A DNA stretch of 64,000 nucleotides from an uncultured Desulfovibrio sp. Lineage in GTDB: Bacteria > Desulfobacterota > Desulfovibrionia > Desulfovibrionales > Desulfovibrionaceae. The notes below the pieces were generated by a model, which saw only the letters and a list, made by a program, of their open reading frames with translations, made no database searches and had not been told where the DNA came from. The stretch lies in the NCBI RefSeq assembly GCF_910584445.1, contig NZ_CAJUBO010000004.1, positions 62,001 through 126,000 of the forward strand. Reading direction: 5' to 3'. The translations under genes and the position numbers were made by a program. Of the stretch, positions 33,252 through 41,787 are shown one piece after another; position 1 is the stretch's first letter, and every line of letters begins with the position of its first letter.

Positions 33252-34331
33252 TCATCGCCCGCGCGGGGCGCAATCGCCGTTTTTGCGTCGGACTCCCAGC
33301 ACATTGGGCAGGAGCGCCTTGAGGTTGCCCGTCACCAGGAGCGAGGGCGCATGCACGCCGCCCAGCTCGCGCCGCAACGAGTGGGAGCGCACCAAAAGCC
33401 CGGCCTGCGCCCCGCCTTCCACATACATGACCGTGCGGACATCCAGCGGCAGGTGCAGCAGTTGCTGGGCGAAGGCATAGGCCTCCACCGGGGTGCGGCT
33501 GTGGAGAAAGAGTATCCTGCCCGCGCCGTCCTGCGCCACGGCGGAAATGGAATAGAGCGGGCCGCCGGGACTCCAGAGGATGCGCCGGTCGGCATTGATC
33601 ATCCGGTAATTCTGGATGACGAGGTCATAGTGCGCGATGCGTTCCTTCCAGTCGGGCGCATCGCGGTCCACAATGGCGGCGGGGGGCAGGTCGTCGCTGT
33701 CGGGGCGGGCCACAAAGAAGGCGCCGAACCGTTCCACAAGGCGGGGATTGTTGATATGCCCCGCGTCGCGCATATAGCCGGTGCTCGTGGCGCCGTCCGG
33801 CAGGTACATGCTGGCGTTGATGGCGGCCACGAGGTCCCGTTCCTGTCCCCAGGTGTCCAGGGCGCGCGGTCCCTTTCCGTCGGCGGAACTGGCGCAGAGC
33901 AGAAAATCGAACCGCTCCGGTTCGATACGCAGCACGGTGAGTCTGAACTCCGCGCCTTCAAGTCGGAACTCGCCAAAATCCAGCCCCGGTTCCAGCGCGA
34001 GCCATTGCGCGCCGCCCTGCGCGTCGATGCCGACCTTCTCCCTGCCCGGTCCTGGCCTGGACCTGGCGGCGGGCGCCGGTCCGGCCATGGGGGCGGACGC
34101 GGCGGAAGCGTCCGGGGCGGCGGCCGCAGGGATACGGAGTCCCCTGTCGGTGCGGAGGGCTTCCGCGGCGGCGCGGGGCGCATCGGCGGGAATGTCCGCG
34201 GCCGCGTGGAGCGGCGGGGGACCCGCCAGAAGCAGCAGACACAACGCGCACGCCCCCCACAGGCGGCGGGCGGCGCCCGTGCCCGCGCGGGGGCGGCGGC
34301 ATGGTGGATACTGGCTCGTGCGGCGGCACAT
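33252..34331 (-). CDS. secreted phosphodiester glycosidase (NAGPA)-domain protein
   Basis: This 359-residue protein has a hydrophobic export signal at about residues 25-43 (LWGACALCLLLLAGPPPLHAAA), an Ala/Pro-rich linker to about residue 95, and then an NAGPA/DUF2233-type domain: AINASMYLPDGATSTGYM, FGAFFVARP, LWSPGGPLYSISAVAQDG, LLHLPLDVRTVMYVEGGAQAGLLV. Family members cleave phosphodiester-linked sugars outside the cytoplasm. The substrate is not known. The dfx promoter overlaps the region just beyond its stop. Confidence 0.7.
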   Translation of the reverse strand: MCRRTSQYPPCRRPRAGTGAARRLWGACALCLLLLAGPPPLHAAADIPADAPRAAAEALRTDRGLRIPAAAAPDASAASAPMAGPAPAARSRPGPGREKVGIDAQGGAQWLALEPGLDFGEFRLEGAEFRLTVLRIEPERFDFLLCASSADGKGPRALDTWGQERDLVAAINASMYLPDGATSTGYMRDAGHINNPRLVERFGAFFVARPDSDDLPPAAIVDRDAPDWKERIAHYDLVIQNYRMINADRRILWSPGGPLYSISAVAQDGAGRILFLHSRTPVEAYAFAQQLLHLPLDVRTVMYVEGGAQAGLLVRSHSLRRELGGVHAPSLLVTGNLKALLPNVLGVRRKNGDCAPRGR

Positions 34332-34460
34332 GGCGTTGGCTGAGATCCCGCATCCCCCAAGGAGGCCGGGCGAAACGCGCGGCGCTGCGGGATGCTCCTT
34401 GTCCTTTCCTCTTTTTTAAGCCGCGGGCAACGCTTTGGCAAGGTTGGTGGCAGAGACCGG

Positions 34461-34488
34461 TTGACATATCAATATATCTTGATATAGG
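34461..34488 (+). promoter_or_regulatory. metF promoter with overlapping palindromic operator (SahR-like)
   Basis: TTGACA (34461-34466) and TATAGG (34483-34488) are 16 bases apart. Across them lies the inverted repeat ATATCAA (34466-34472), six bases, TTGATAT (34479-34485). This form and position fit my recollection of the SahR operator of Desulfovibrio, an ArsR-type repressor of methionine-cycle genes that responds to S-adenosylhomocysteine. A bound repressor would cover both promoter boxes. The rest of the 277-base gap before metF shows no gene. Confidence 0.65.
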
Positions 34489-34608
34489 AATACCAACAAG
34501 GGCAACGCCGCGCGCGGCATGTCCGCGGAGACGGCGGCGGACCCCGGGAAACGGGCCGCCGGCTGGCGCCTCATGCTGCCGTGCCGGACCCATCGCAAGG
34601 AGCGCCCC

Positions 34609-35478
34609 ATGCGTATTGGCACACTGATCCGACAGGCAGAGCGTCCGTTCTTTTCCCTGGAATTCTTCCCCCCGGCGGAGGAGAGCCAGCTCCCCGCCTT
34701 TTACGCCACGGTGGAGGAACTGCGCGCGCTCCGGCCGCTCTTTGTTTCCGTGACCTATGGCGCGGGCGGCTCCAAGCAGCGGAACACGCTCGCCGTCACC
34801 GCGGAACTGACCCGGCTCGGCTTCACGGCCATGGCCCACCTGACCTGCGTGGGGGCGCGCCCGGAGGACATCGCCGGGTTCCTGCGCGCGTTGCGCTCGC
34901 ATGGCGTGGACAATGTGCTTGCCCTGCGCGGCGATCCCCCCCGGGGGACCACCTGGGAGGACGCCTGCGGACCCTTCCGCCACACGGTGGACCTTGTGCG
35001 CTTTATCCGCCGCAGCGAGCCGGACATGGGCATCGGCGTCGCGGCCTATCCCGCGCCGCATCCCGAATCCGCCACCTTTGCCCTCGACCGTCGCCATACC
35101 GCGGAAAAACTGGCCGCCGGCGCCGATTTCGCCATCACCCAGCTCTTTTTTGACGTGCGGGAATACGAGTCTCTGGTGGACGACCTGCGGGGGCGCGGCG
35201 TGGAGGTGCCGGTCATCCCCGGCATCCTGCCCATCCTGAGCCTGGAGTCGCTGCGACGGGTGCTTTCGCTCTGCGGCGCCAATATTCCCGGCAAGCTCTA
35301 TCTGGAGCTGGAAGAAGCCCACGCCAAGGGCGGCACCGAGGCCGTGCGCGACGCCGGGCTGGCCTTTGCCCTGCGCCAGATCCGCAGCCTCATCGACATG
35401 GGCGCGCCCGGCATCCATCTCTACACGCTGAACAGGAAGGACATGTGCTGCCGCATCGCGGAGGAAGCGCGCTTCTGA
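34609..35478 (+). CDS. metF: methylenetetrahydrofolate reductase
   Basis: This 289-residue flavoenzyme reduces 5,10-methylene-THF to 5-methyl-THF for methionine synthesis. Family marks are SLEFFPPAEE near the start, VSVTYGAGGSKQRNTL, HLTCVGARPEDIAGFL, LALRGDPP, ADFAITQLFFDVREY and PGIHLYTLNR. AAGGAG precedes the ATG at 34609; an upstream ATG at 34519 would place the start close to the promoter and gives an atypical N-terminus. Confidence 0.95.
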   Translation: MRIGTLIRQAERPFFSLEFFPPAEESQLPAFYATVEELRALRPLFVSVTYGAGGSKQRNTLAVTAELTRLGFTAMAHLTCVGARPEDIAGFLRALRSHGVDNVLALRGDPPRGTTWEDACGPFRHTVDLVRFIRRSEPDMGIGVAAYPAPHPESATFALDRRHTAEKLAAGADFAITQLFFDVREYESLVDDLRGRGVEVPVIPGILPILSLESLRRVLSLCGANIPGKLYLELEEAHAKGGTEAVRDAGLAFALRQIRSLIDMGAPGIHLYTLNRKDMCCRIAEEARF

Positions 35479-35526
35479 GGGTACCCGGCATCGCGTCTTG
35501 ACCGGCGGCGGGGAGGCTCGTAGGCT

Positions 35527-36906
35527 GTGCGGATGGGGATCGAAAAACGCCACCGTCCGCTTCTGGCCGCCATCTGCGCGTCTCTTTTCTGCATGCCGTT
35601 CATGCTTGCCGGGGTCAATGCGGTGCTCCCCGCCATCGGGGAGAGCCTGAATGCCAGCGCCCGGCAACTGGGCCTTATCGGCGCGTTCTATTCGCTGGGT
35701 CTTGCCGTGTTCCAGCTGGCGTCCGGCAGCCTGGGCGATATTTTTGGCCGTCGCCGCATTTTCCTGTTCGGCATCGTCATATTCGCCGTGGCCGGGGCTG
35801 CGCTCGGCTTTGTGCGCTCGGCGCCGCTCTTCATCGCCCTGCGCCTGCTCCAGGGGCTTGGCGGCGCCATGTTCAACGCCAGCGGCCTGGCCCTGCTCGC
35901 CTCGGCGGCTCCGCCGGAAGACCGGGCCGCCTACCTCGGCATCAGCGGTGCCGCCGTCTATGCCGGCATCGCCTGCGGGCCGCCCCTTGCGGGCCTTGTG
36001 GCGGGCACGCTTGGCTGGCGCTGGCTCTTCTGGGGCAATGCCCTGGCCTTTGCCGGCGTCTTTCTGCTGATGAAATGCACCGTGCGCCAGGAATGGCGCA
36101 CCGCCGAGGGCCAGCCCTTTGATCTGACGGGCTGCGCCATCTATGGCTGCGCCATGGTCGCGCTCACCTTCGGCGCTTCGGAGCTGGCGGAGCGCGCCAC
36201 GCTCGCCTGGAGCCTCCTTGCCGCCTTTGTGGCCCTGCTCGCCCTTTTCTGTCTGCGGGAACTCAGGAGCCGCTATCCCATCCTCGACATACGCCTGCTC
36301 GCGCGCAACCGGGTGTTCGCGCTTTCGTCACTGGCGGCGTTCGTCAACTACAGCTCCTATTTCGGCATGCTCTTTTTCTTCAGCCTGTATCTTCAGGTGG
36401 GGCGGGGGCTGGGCGTGGAGGAGGCGGGCCTTGTCCTTGCGTTCCAGTCCGCGGTGCAGGCCGTGACCACGCCATTGGCCGCCAGGCTCTGCAAAAGCTG
36501 GCAGCCGGGCCATGTGAGCGCCGTGGGCGTGGCCCTGTGCGGCCTTGGCCTGGCGGCGGCGGCCCTTGTGGACCTCGATTCGTCGCTTGCGCTGATTTTC
36601 GCGGTGCAGGGCCTGCTCGGCGCGGGCATCAGCCTTTTTGCCCTGCCCAATACCGCCATCATCCTGGAAAGCGCGGGGCAGGAGCATGTGGGGCAGGCGG
36701 CGGGGCTTACCGGCGCCGTTCGCACGGCGGGCCAGCTCTGCAACATGGTGATCATCACCCTGACGCTGGGCTTTTTCCTCGGCAACGCGCCCGTCGGTCC
36801 CGGGACTCTGGAGGGCTTCATGCGCTGCATGCGGGTGGACCTGATCGTGTTCTGCCTCTGCAACCTGGGAGCCGTCGGCTGCGTGCTCGCGCGGAACAGA
36901 AAGTGA
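35527..36906 (+). CDS. MFS drug-efflux-type transporter (14-helix DHA2-like)
   Basis: This 459-residue membrane protein has many hydrophobic helices and the MFS loop motif GSLGDIFGRRRIFLFG between helices 2 and 3. GISGAAVYAGIACGPPLAGLVAG matches the motif C of proton antiporters. Size and layout fit the DHA2/EmrB group, which exports toxic compounds using the proton gradient. The GTG at 35527 is taken as start because a GGGGAGG site lies about 10 bases before it; an ATG follows two codons later. Substrate unknown. Confidence 0.85.
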   Translation: MRMGIEKRHRPLLAAICASLFCMPFMLAGVNAVLPAIGESLNASARQLGLIGAFYSLGLAVFQLASGSLGDIFGRRRIFLFGIVIFAVAGAALGFVRSAPLFIALRLLQGLGGAMFNASGLALLASAAPPEDRAAYLGISGAAVYAGIACGPPLAGLVAGTLGWRWLFWGNALAFAGVFLLMKCTVRQEWRTAEGQPFDLTGCAIYGCAMVALTFGASELAERATLAWSLLAAFVALLALFCLRELRSRYPILDIRLLARNRVFALSSLAAFVNYSSYFGMLFFFSLYLQVGRGLGVEEAGLVLAFQSAVQAVTTPLAARLCKSWQPGHVSAVGVALCGLGLAAAALVDLDSSLALIFAVQGLLGAGISLFALPNTAIILESAGQEHVGQAAGLTGAVRTAGQLCNMVIITLTLGFFLGNAPVGPGTLEGFMRCMRVDLIVFCLCNLGAVGCVLARNRK

Positions 36907-36973
36907 TTTTTCTTGTATTTCAGTTTGTTGCATGCAATATTGCGGACAGGGCGCAAAAAGCATAAAAAAAGTC

Positions 36974-37000
36974 TAAAGTTTCGCCGGGCATGGCCGTAAA
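36974..37000 (+). promoter_or_regulatory. sigma-28 (FliA) promoter
   Basis: TAAAGTTT (36974-36981), an 11-base spacer and GCCGTAAA (36993-37000) match the flagellar sigma-28 consensus (TAAAGTTT-N11-GCCGATAA) with only minor change in the -10 box. The expected start is about 37007, 15 bases before the ATG at 37022. It would transcribe the unknown gene and flgM as late flagellar genes. Confidence 0.8.
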
Positions 37001-37021
37001 GAGCAGCAGGATGGTGCCCTC

Positions 37022-37468
37022 ATGGCTGATATGCACACCCTGCAAATGCGGATCATGCTCCAGTGCTATGAGCAGCAACTGCTGGCGGCGCGCCGTCTTG
37101 CCCGGTTCCGCGTGAAGCGGCGCCTGGCCGAGGGGCTGAAGCCCCAGGACCCCGATCCTTCTGTCAATCGCCGTGCCTTTGTGGAAAAAGTGGCACGGGA
37201 ATTGTATGATACCCTCATATTCACGGGGAGTTCCAACCCCGTGGTGGAGGAGATCCGCGCGGAACTCAGCCAGGCTGTGGGCCTGGAAGTGGAGTTCACC
37301 TACCCGCCGGGGGCGCGGCTCCGCATCGTTGCCACCGGCCCGGACGGGCAGCGGCCCCTCGACGCGGAGGAAGAACGGCGCGCCCGGCATGCCCTGTGGC
37401 GCATCACGCGCCAGAAAGTTGACCAGAGCATGCTGGAGCGGCCGGAACGGCGCGAAGCCGCCATTTGA
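37022..37468 (+). CDS. hypothetical protein, candidate late flagellar gene
   Basis: I do not recognise this 148-residue protein. It is highly charged, with an N-terminal helix-rich part (LQCYEQQLLAARRLARFRVKRRLAEG), a central acidic and hydrophobic segment (VEKVARELYDTLIFTG...VVEEIRAELSQAVGLEVEFTYPPG) and an Arg-rich tail. No signal peptide or membrane helix is seen. It sits between a near-perfect sigma-28 promoter and flgM, 83 bases upstream of the latter, so it is probably made with FlgM late in flagellum assembly. A role in flagellar export or regulation is an inference from position only. Confidence 0.7.
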   Translation: MADMHTLQMRIMLQCYEQQLLAARRLARFRVKRRLAEGLKPQDPDPSVNRRAFVEKVARELYDTLIFTGSSNPVVEEIRAELSQAVGLEVEFTYPPGARLRIVATGPDGQRPLDAEEERRARHALWRITRQKVDQSMLERPERREAAI

Positions 37469-37551
37469 CGCTCCCGTTTCCGCGGGGCGCAGGCGCGGCC
37501 GAAAAGCACGATATCCGGCGCGGGGCATGGCCCTGCCGAAGGAGCAATATC

Positions 37552-37881
37552 ATGGAGATCCATAATGCCGGCATGGGCTACCCCCTGCTCGATCCTTACG
37601 GCAACACCGCGGCTTCCGGCGTGGACAGGAATGGCGAAACCGCCGCCATTCGTCCGAAGGCCGCCGATGACGGCGCTTCCGGCGGGGATACCATCAGCGT
37701 CTCGCGTGATGCCCTCCTGCTCACGGAGGCGCGCCGCGCGGCCCAGAATACGCCGGATGTGCGCGCCGACCGCGTGGAGGAGCTTCGCGCCCAGGTAGCC
37801 AATGGCACCTATACCGTCGATGCCCGCGTCCTTGCCGAAAATCTCGTGCGGGAAGAGCCTTCCCTGTTCCGCATCGTATGA
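37552..37881 (+). CDS. flgM: anti-sigma-28 factor FlgM
   Basis: This 109-residue protein has a disordered N-terminal half and the FlgM sigma-binding C-terminus: DTISVSRDALLLTEAR, then VRADRVEELRAQVANGTYTVDARVLAENLVREEPSLF. FlgM holds sigma-28 inactive until the hook is complete and is then exported. AAGGAG lies seven bases before the ATG at 37552. Being behind a sigma-28 promoter gives feedback control. A terminator with a TTCG loop follows. Confidence 0.88.
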   Translation: MEIHNAGMGYPLLDPYGNTAASGVDRNGETAAIRPKAADDGASGGDTISVSRDALLLTEARRAAQNTPDVRADRVEELRAQVANGTYTVDARVLAENLVREEPSLFRIV

Positions 37882-37926
37882 CACCCGTCGTCCTGAATCC
37901 GGACGGCGCAGCCCGCCCGGAGCACG

Positions 37927-37954
37927 GGGCCGCTCCTTCGGGGGCGGCCCTTTT
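37927..37954 (+). terminator. intrinsic terminator after flgM
   Basis: A 10-bp GC-rich stem (37927-37936 with 37941-37950, one G-T pair) with a TTCG tetraloop is followed by TTTT. Confidence 0.85.
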
Positions 37955-38004
37955 CCTTAAGGCTTGGAGCCAGTCGAAGGAGCGAAAGCGACTGAGACAA
38001 GGAA

Positions 38005-38106
38005 GCACCCGCTATGCGGGTGCGCGACAGCGGTTATACCCAAAAAAGCACCTTTCCATTGCGATAGAGGTGTTCAAGCCTATCGTAACCTCAAGGAAAG
38101 GTGCTT
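38005..38106. other. structured non-coding region of unknown type
   Basis: Two hairpins lie in the 548-base gap between flgM and the chemoreceptor gene. The first (38005-38023) is GCACCCGC / GCGGGTGC with a TAT loop. The second (38046-38106) has a 12-bp outer stem AAGCACCTTTCC / GGAAAGGTGCTT enclosing an inner CGATAG / CTATCG stem. Neither is followed by a T run. It could be a structured RNA, the end of a lost IS200/IS605-type element or another palindromic repeat. No gene is seen in the gap. Confidence 0.5.
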
Positions 38107-38263
38107 AATATAGGAGCCAAAACTCAAAGCTTAGCTCAACGGAGCCTGTTACAAGTCGTAGAAGTTCCGTCACGCGGCCGGGACTCGGAATCAAGCATCA
38201 ACGGACACGACAGAATTATCCACACACCAATGGGAATACGGAACAATGTATCAGAACACAATT

Positions 38264-38299
38264 AAAAGAGTGGGCATATGCATGTGCATATACCCACTC
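38264..38299 (-). terminator. intrinsic terminator of the chemoreceptor gene
   Basis: A 15-bp inverted repeat with one mismatch (38268-38282 with 38285-38299) is followed on the minus strand by TTTT. It lies about 130 bases past the receptor stop codon. Confidence 0.65.
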
Positions 38300-38429
38300 C
38301 CGGAAACGCACTCGTGACTTTTCCACATGGACGTACCGGTACAATTTCCCGTGTCCACTACGGCTCTTGGCAGGAATCCGCCAGCTTCCCGGCTACCGGG
38401 TGCGGGAACAACGGGTTGACCCTTTACAC

Positions 38430-40457
38430 CTAGCCTTTCTTCATTTCCTCAATGAGCGTGACCAGGTCCTGGGAACGCCTGCGCAGGGATTCCACGCCAT
38501 GGGCGGCTGTCTGCATGGCCTCCGAGGTGGAGAAGGTGATCTCGTTCACTTCGGAGATGGACCTGGTGATCTCTTCGCTGGCGGCGGACTGCTCTTCGCT
38601 GGCGGTGGCAATGGCGCGCACCTCGTCGGCCGTCTGCTCGACCATGTGCAGGATCTCCTGAAGGGCCTCGCCGGACTTGGCGGAGTATTCATTGGCCTGG
38701 GCGATGTTTTGCACGGCCCGCTCCACCTGCTGGGTGCTTTTGGCCGCGCTTTGCTGGATGGCCTGGATGGCGCTGCCCACTTCCGTTGTGGATTCCATCG
38801 TCTTTTCGGCCAGCTTGCGGACCTCGTCGGCCACCACGGCGAAACCGCGCCCGGCATCGCCCGCGCGCGCGGCCTCGATGGCGGCATTGAGCGCCAGAAG
38901 GTTGGTCTGATCCGCAATGTCGGAAATGACGCCCATGATCTTGTCAATGGAGCGCGCGTGTTCATCCAGCCGGGCCATGTCATCCTTGAGCGCCATGGAT
39001 TGATTGTGCACTTCCTGGATGCCGGCGACAGACTGGGTGACGACCGCCGCCCCGTCCGTGGCCTTGTCCCGCGCGGAGGCGGAAATGCCCGCCGCAAGCC
39101 CGACATTCTTGGCTACTTCCAGCACGGTGGAGTTCATCTCTTCCATGGCGGTCGCCGTTTCGGAAAGGCGGGAAGCGGCCTTGTGCAGCGCGTTGTCCGA
39201 GTTTTCCACCTGGATCGTGATGGTATTGATGGCCTCGTCCAGCTTGGTGACGACGCTTTCGATCTGTTCAGCGGCGGCGGCCATGCCCTTTTGCTTGGCC
39301 TCCACGGCTTCCTGATGGGCAATGCGGGCCTGCTGTTCCAGGCGCTCGGCGTCTTCCGCCTGCTTGCGGGCGGCTTCGGCTTTTTCCGCGTTTTCCGCCG
39401 CAAGCTCGTCCTGCCTCTGCACCATGGCCCGCAGGGCATCGGCCAGCTCGCCCATGTCATCCCTGCTGTGCACATCGAGACGCGCCGCCTTGTCGCCACG
39501 GGCAATGCCCAGGACATAGGCGGTGATCTTGCGGATGGGCGCGCTGACCTTGAGTCCTATCACCACGGACATGAGCAGCTGGATCGCCAGCAGGGCCGCC
39601 GCCACAAGGATGGTGTTCCGAATGGCCCCGCTCTCCAGCGCCTGCAGGTCGGTCAGCGGCATGCCGACGAACCACATGCCGGCGATCTTTCCGTCCGCCG
39701 TCCGCATGGGCCAGTAGGCGGATTTGTAGTCGATGCCGTTGATGACATTTTTCGTGAACCAGGTCTTCCCCTCGTTCAGCACGGCGTTTTCGATCTCCGG
39801 CGAGTCCAGCCGGGTGCCGATGGCCCGCTTGCCGTCTTTCATGAGTGTGGTCATCACGCGGGTATTGCCCTTGAAGATGGTCACATCCATGCCGCTCAGC
39901 CCCTTGAGCCATTCAAGATAGGGCGGAGCCACCAGCGATGTGCCGATGGAAAGGGTGCCCACCAGCTTGCCGTCCAGCATGATGGGCTGGCTTGCGCGGA
40001 TGGTGAAGGGGACGACCGTTCCGGAAACGATGGCCGCCGCCGGGCTTCCTTTGAGGGCCTGGACGACGGTTCCCTGGTTGAGGACGCTGTCTTCCCATTT
40101 TTTGGAATGCCCCCGGCCCACGACGATGCCCTTGTCGTCGGTGACCGTCATGAAATCGGAGCCGGATTCCTTCATGGCAACGGCCGCCAGACGCATGACT
40201 TCGTCATGGTCGCGGGCGCGGATGGCCCGGGCCAGATCCGTCTGGTGGGAAAGCAGCAAGGCGCTTTGCGCGTACCGTCTCGCGGTGGCGTCGTTGGCCG
40301 ACTGGATGACGTTTTGCAGTTTCTGGATATTGAGGTTCAGCTCCTCTTCCACGGGCTTTTTCATGAAATAGATGGATACCGCGAGGACGACCACGCAGCA
40401 GGTGATGAGCGCGCCAAACAAAGAACCCACATATTTATACGTCAAGGTCAAACGCAT
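38430..40457 (-). CDS. methyl-accepting chemotaxis protein with periplasmic Cache-type sensor
   Basis: This 675-residue transducer has a first membrane helix at about residues 10-32 (YVGSLFGALITCCVVVLAVSIYF). A periplasmic single-Cache-like sensor follows (TVTDDKGIVVGRGHSKKWEDSVLNQ, then WPMRTADGKIAGMWFVGMPL). A second helix near residue 280 (LVAAALLAIQLLMSVVIGLKV) leads into HAMP, a coiled coil and the signalling domain with the hairpin tip IADQTNLLALNAAIEAARAG. It would control CheA. The ligand is unknown. AAGGGGGG precedes the ATG at 40457; the longer frame to 40496 is less likely. Confidence 0.93.
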   Translation of the reverse strand: MRLTLTYKYVGSLFGALITCCVVVLAVSIYFMKKPVEEELNLNIQKLQNVIQSANDATARRYAQSALLLSHQTDLARAIRARDHDEVMRLAAVAMKESGSDFMTVTDDKGIVVGRGHSKKWEDSVLNQGTVVQALKGSPAAAIVSGTVVPFTIRASQPIMLDGKLVGTLSIGTSLVAPPYLEWLKGLSGMDVTIFKGNTRVMTTLMKDGKRAIGTRLDSPEIENAVLNEGKTWFTKNVINGIDYKSAYWPMRTADGKIAGMWFVGMPLTDLQALESGAIRNTILVAAALLAIQLLMSVVIGLKVSAPIRKITAYVLGIARGDKAARLDVHSRDDMGELADALRAMVQRQDELAAENAEKAEAARKQAEDAERLEQQARIAHQEAVEAKQKGMAAAAEQIESVVTKLDEAINTITIQVENSDNALHKAASRLSETATAMEEMNSTVLEVAKNVGLAAGISASARDKATDGAAVVTQSVAGIQEVHNQSMALKDDMARLDEHARSIDKIMGVISDIADQTNLLALNAAIEAARAGDAGRGFAVVADEVRKLAEKTMESTTEVGSAIQAIQQSAAKSTQQVERAVQNIAQANEYSAKSGEALQEILHMVEQTADEVRAIATASEEQSAASEEITRSISEVNEITFSTSEAMQTAAHGVESLRRRSQDLVTLIEEMKKG

Positions 40458-40526
40458 GCGTCCCCCCTTTGAACCGGAGCGTTGCGGCAGCTTCACATTT
40501 TGTTCTTCGGAAGTCTCTGGAGGGAG

Positions 40527-40556
40527 TTTATAGGTCAGGAGAAAAGAGGTTGTAAA
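40527..40556 (-). promoter_or_regulatory. predicted promoter of the chemoreceptor gene
   Basis: On the minus strand TTTACA and TATAAA are 18 bases apart. The -10 region (GACCTATAA) also partly resembles a sigma-28 -10 box, so the sigma factor is uncertain. Confidence 0.45.
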
Positions 40557-40744
40557 TATTTTTGCAGGTATTTTAAGGGACTGTTTTTCCAGGAAAATAT
40601 CGCGGCAGGCCCAGGCGCGGAGGTGGCGGAAAGCCCCGGTGGAACGCTCTTGCCAGCGGCGCGCGAAACCATGCGAAAGCCTTTGCCCGTTGCTTCGCCA
40701 TGTCCCGGGCAGTCGATCGGCTCCGCATCTCCGATGTCCTCTCC

Positions 40745-41785
40745 TTACCCCCCAATGGCGGACATGCGCTTGCGGGCCACAGGGCCACGTCTGGCGGCAA
40801 GGATGTCCGCGCCCACGGGCTTGCCGGCCACCGCCTCCGCCATGATGCGGGCCACCGCTTCAGGCCCTTCCTTTCGGAGAACGTCGCGTATGGGGTATTC
40901 CCGATCGTCAAAGAGGCAGGTCCGCAAATGGCCGTCCGCGGTGAGGCGCAGTCTGTTGCAGGAGTGGCAGAAGCTCTGGGATACGGAAGTGATGAGTCCG
41001 AAGTGGCCCCGGGAGAGGCGCCCGTCGGGCGTTCTCAGCTTCCAGAGTCTGGCGGGTCCTCTTTCCTGGACTGTGGCGGCGTCAGCGCTCTCCCCGCTGT
41101 CGCGCACAGCTTCAAGGCGCCAGTGCGTGCGCGCGGCCTCCAGGATTTGGGCGGCGGGCCAGAAGGAATCGTTGGACCAGATGCTTTCATCGCCCATGGG
41201 CATGAATTCTATGAAGCGCACGTCCACGGGGTGCTCCATGGCAAGGGAGGCCAGGGCCGGCAGATCCGCCTCGTTCACGCCGCGCATGGCTACGGCGTTG
41301 ATCTTCAGGGGGATGCCCAGCTCCAGCATGCGCCGCAGGTTGTCCGTCACAAGAGGCAGCATGTCCCTGCGCGTGATGGCCGCGAATTTTTCCCTGTCCA
41401 GGCTGTCCAGGGAAAGATTCACGGAAACGCCCAGTTCTTTGAGATCCTCGAGGTATGGCGCAAGGAGCGTGCCGTTGGTGGTCAGCCTGAGGGCCAGTCG
41501 GGGAAAGCGCAGGCGCAGATTTTTCAGAAAGCTCATGAAGCCCTTGCGGGCAAACGGCTCGCCGCCGGTGAGGCGCAGCTTGTGTACGCCGAAGTTCACG
41601 GCCAGCCGGACGATTTCCTCCATTTCCTCAAAACGCAGGATTTTTTCGTGCTCTATGAAGGGAACCTCCCGGGTGCGGCAATAGCGGCAGCAGAGATTGC
41701 AGCGATCCGTGACCGAGATACGCAGGTAGCGGACCGTGCGGCCATGACTGTCCGTGAGTTCCCGGGGCAGCGCTTTTTTCTCCAT
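40745..41785 (-). CDS. moaA: GTP 3',8-cyclase MoaA
   Basis: This 346-residue radical SAM enzyme converts GTP to the 3',8-cyclo intermediate of the pterin cofactor. The N-terminal CNLCCRYC has the CxxxCxxC cluster site, KLRLTGGEPFARKG binds SAM, and a second cluster site is CHSCNRLRLTADGHLRTC. The C-terminal double glycine (SAIGG), needed for activity in MoaA, is present. It is the last gene of the minus-strand tungsten/molybdenum operon, two bases after moaCB. Confidence 0.96.
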   Translation of the reverse strand: MEKKALPRELTDSHGRTVRYLRISVTDRCNLCCRYCRTREVPFIEHEKILRFEEMEEIVRLAVNFGVHKLRLTGGEPFARKGFMSFLKNLRLRFPRLALRLTTNGTLLAPYLEDLKELGVSVNLSLDSLDREKFAAITRRDMLPLVTDNLRRMLELGIPLKINAVAMRGVNEADLPALASLAMEHPVDVRFIEFMPMGDESIWSNDSFWPAAQILEAARTHWRLEAVRDSGESADAATVQERGPARLWKLRTPDGRLSRGHFGLITSVSQSFCHSCNRLRLTADGHLRTCLFDDREYPIRDVLRKEGPEAVARIMAEAVAGKPVGADILAARRGPVARKRMSAIGG

Positions 41786-41787
41786 GC

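Noticed and set aside
38266..38429. A 54-codon plus-strand frame before the chemoreceptor stop, considered as a transposase or small gene end.
   Set aside because: No start with a ribosome site, no recognisable motif, and it crosses the terminator hairpin of the chemoreceptor gene.
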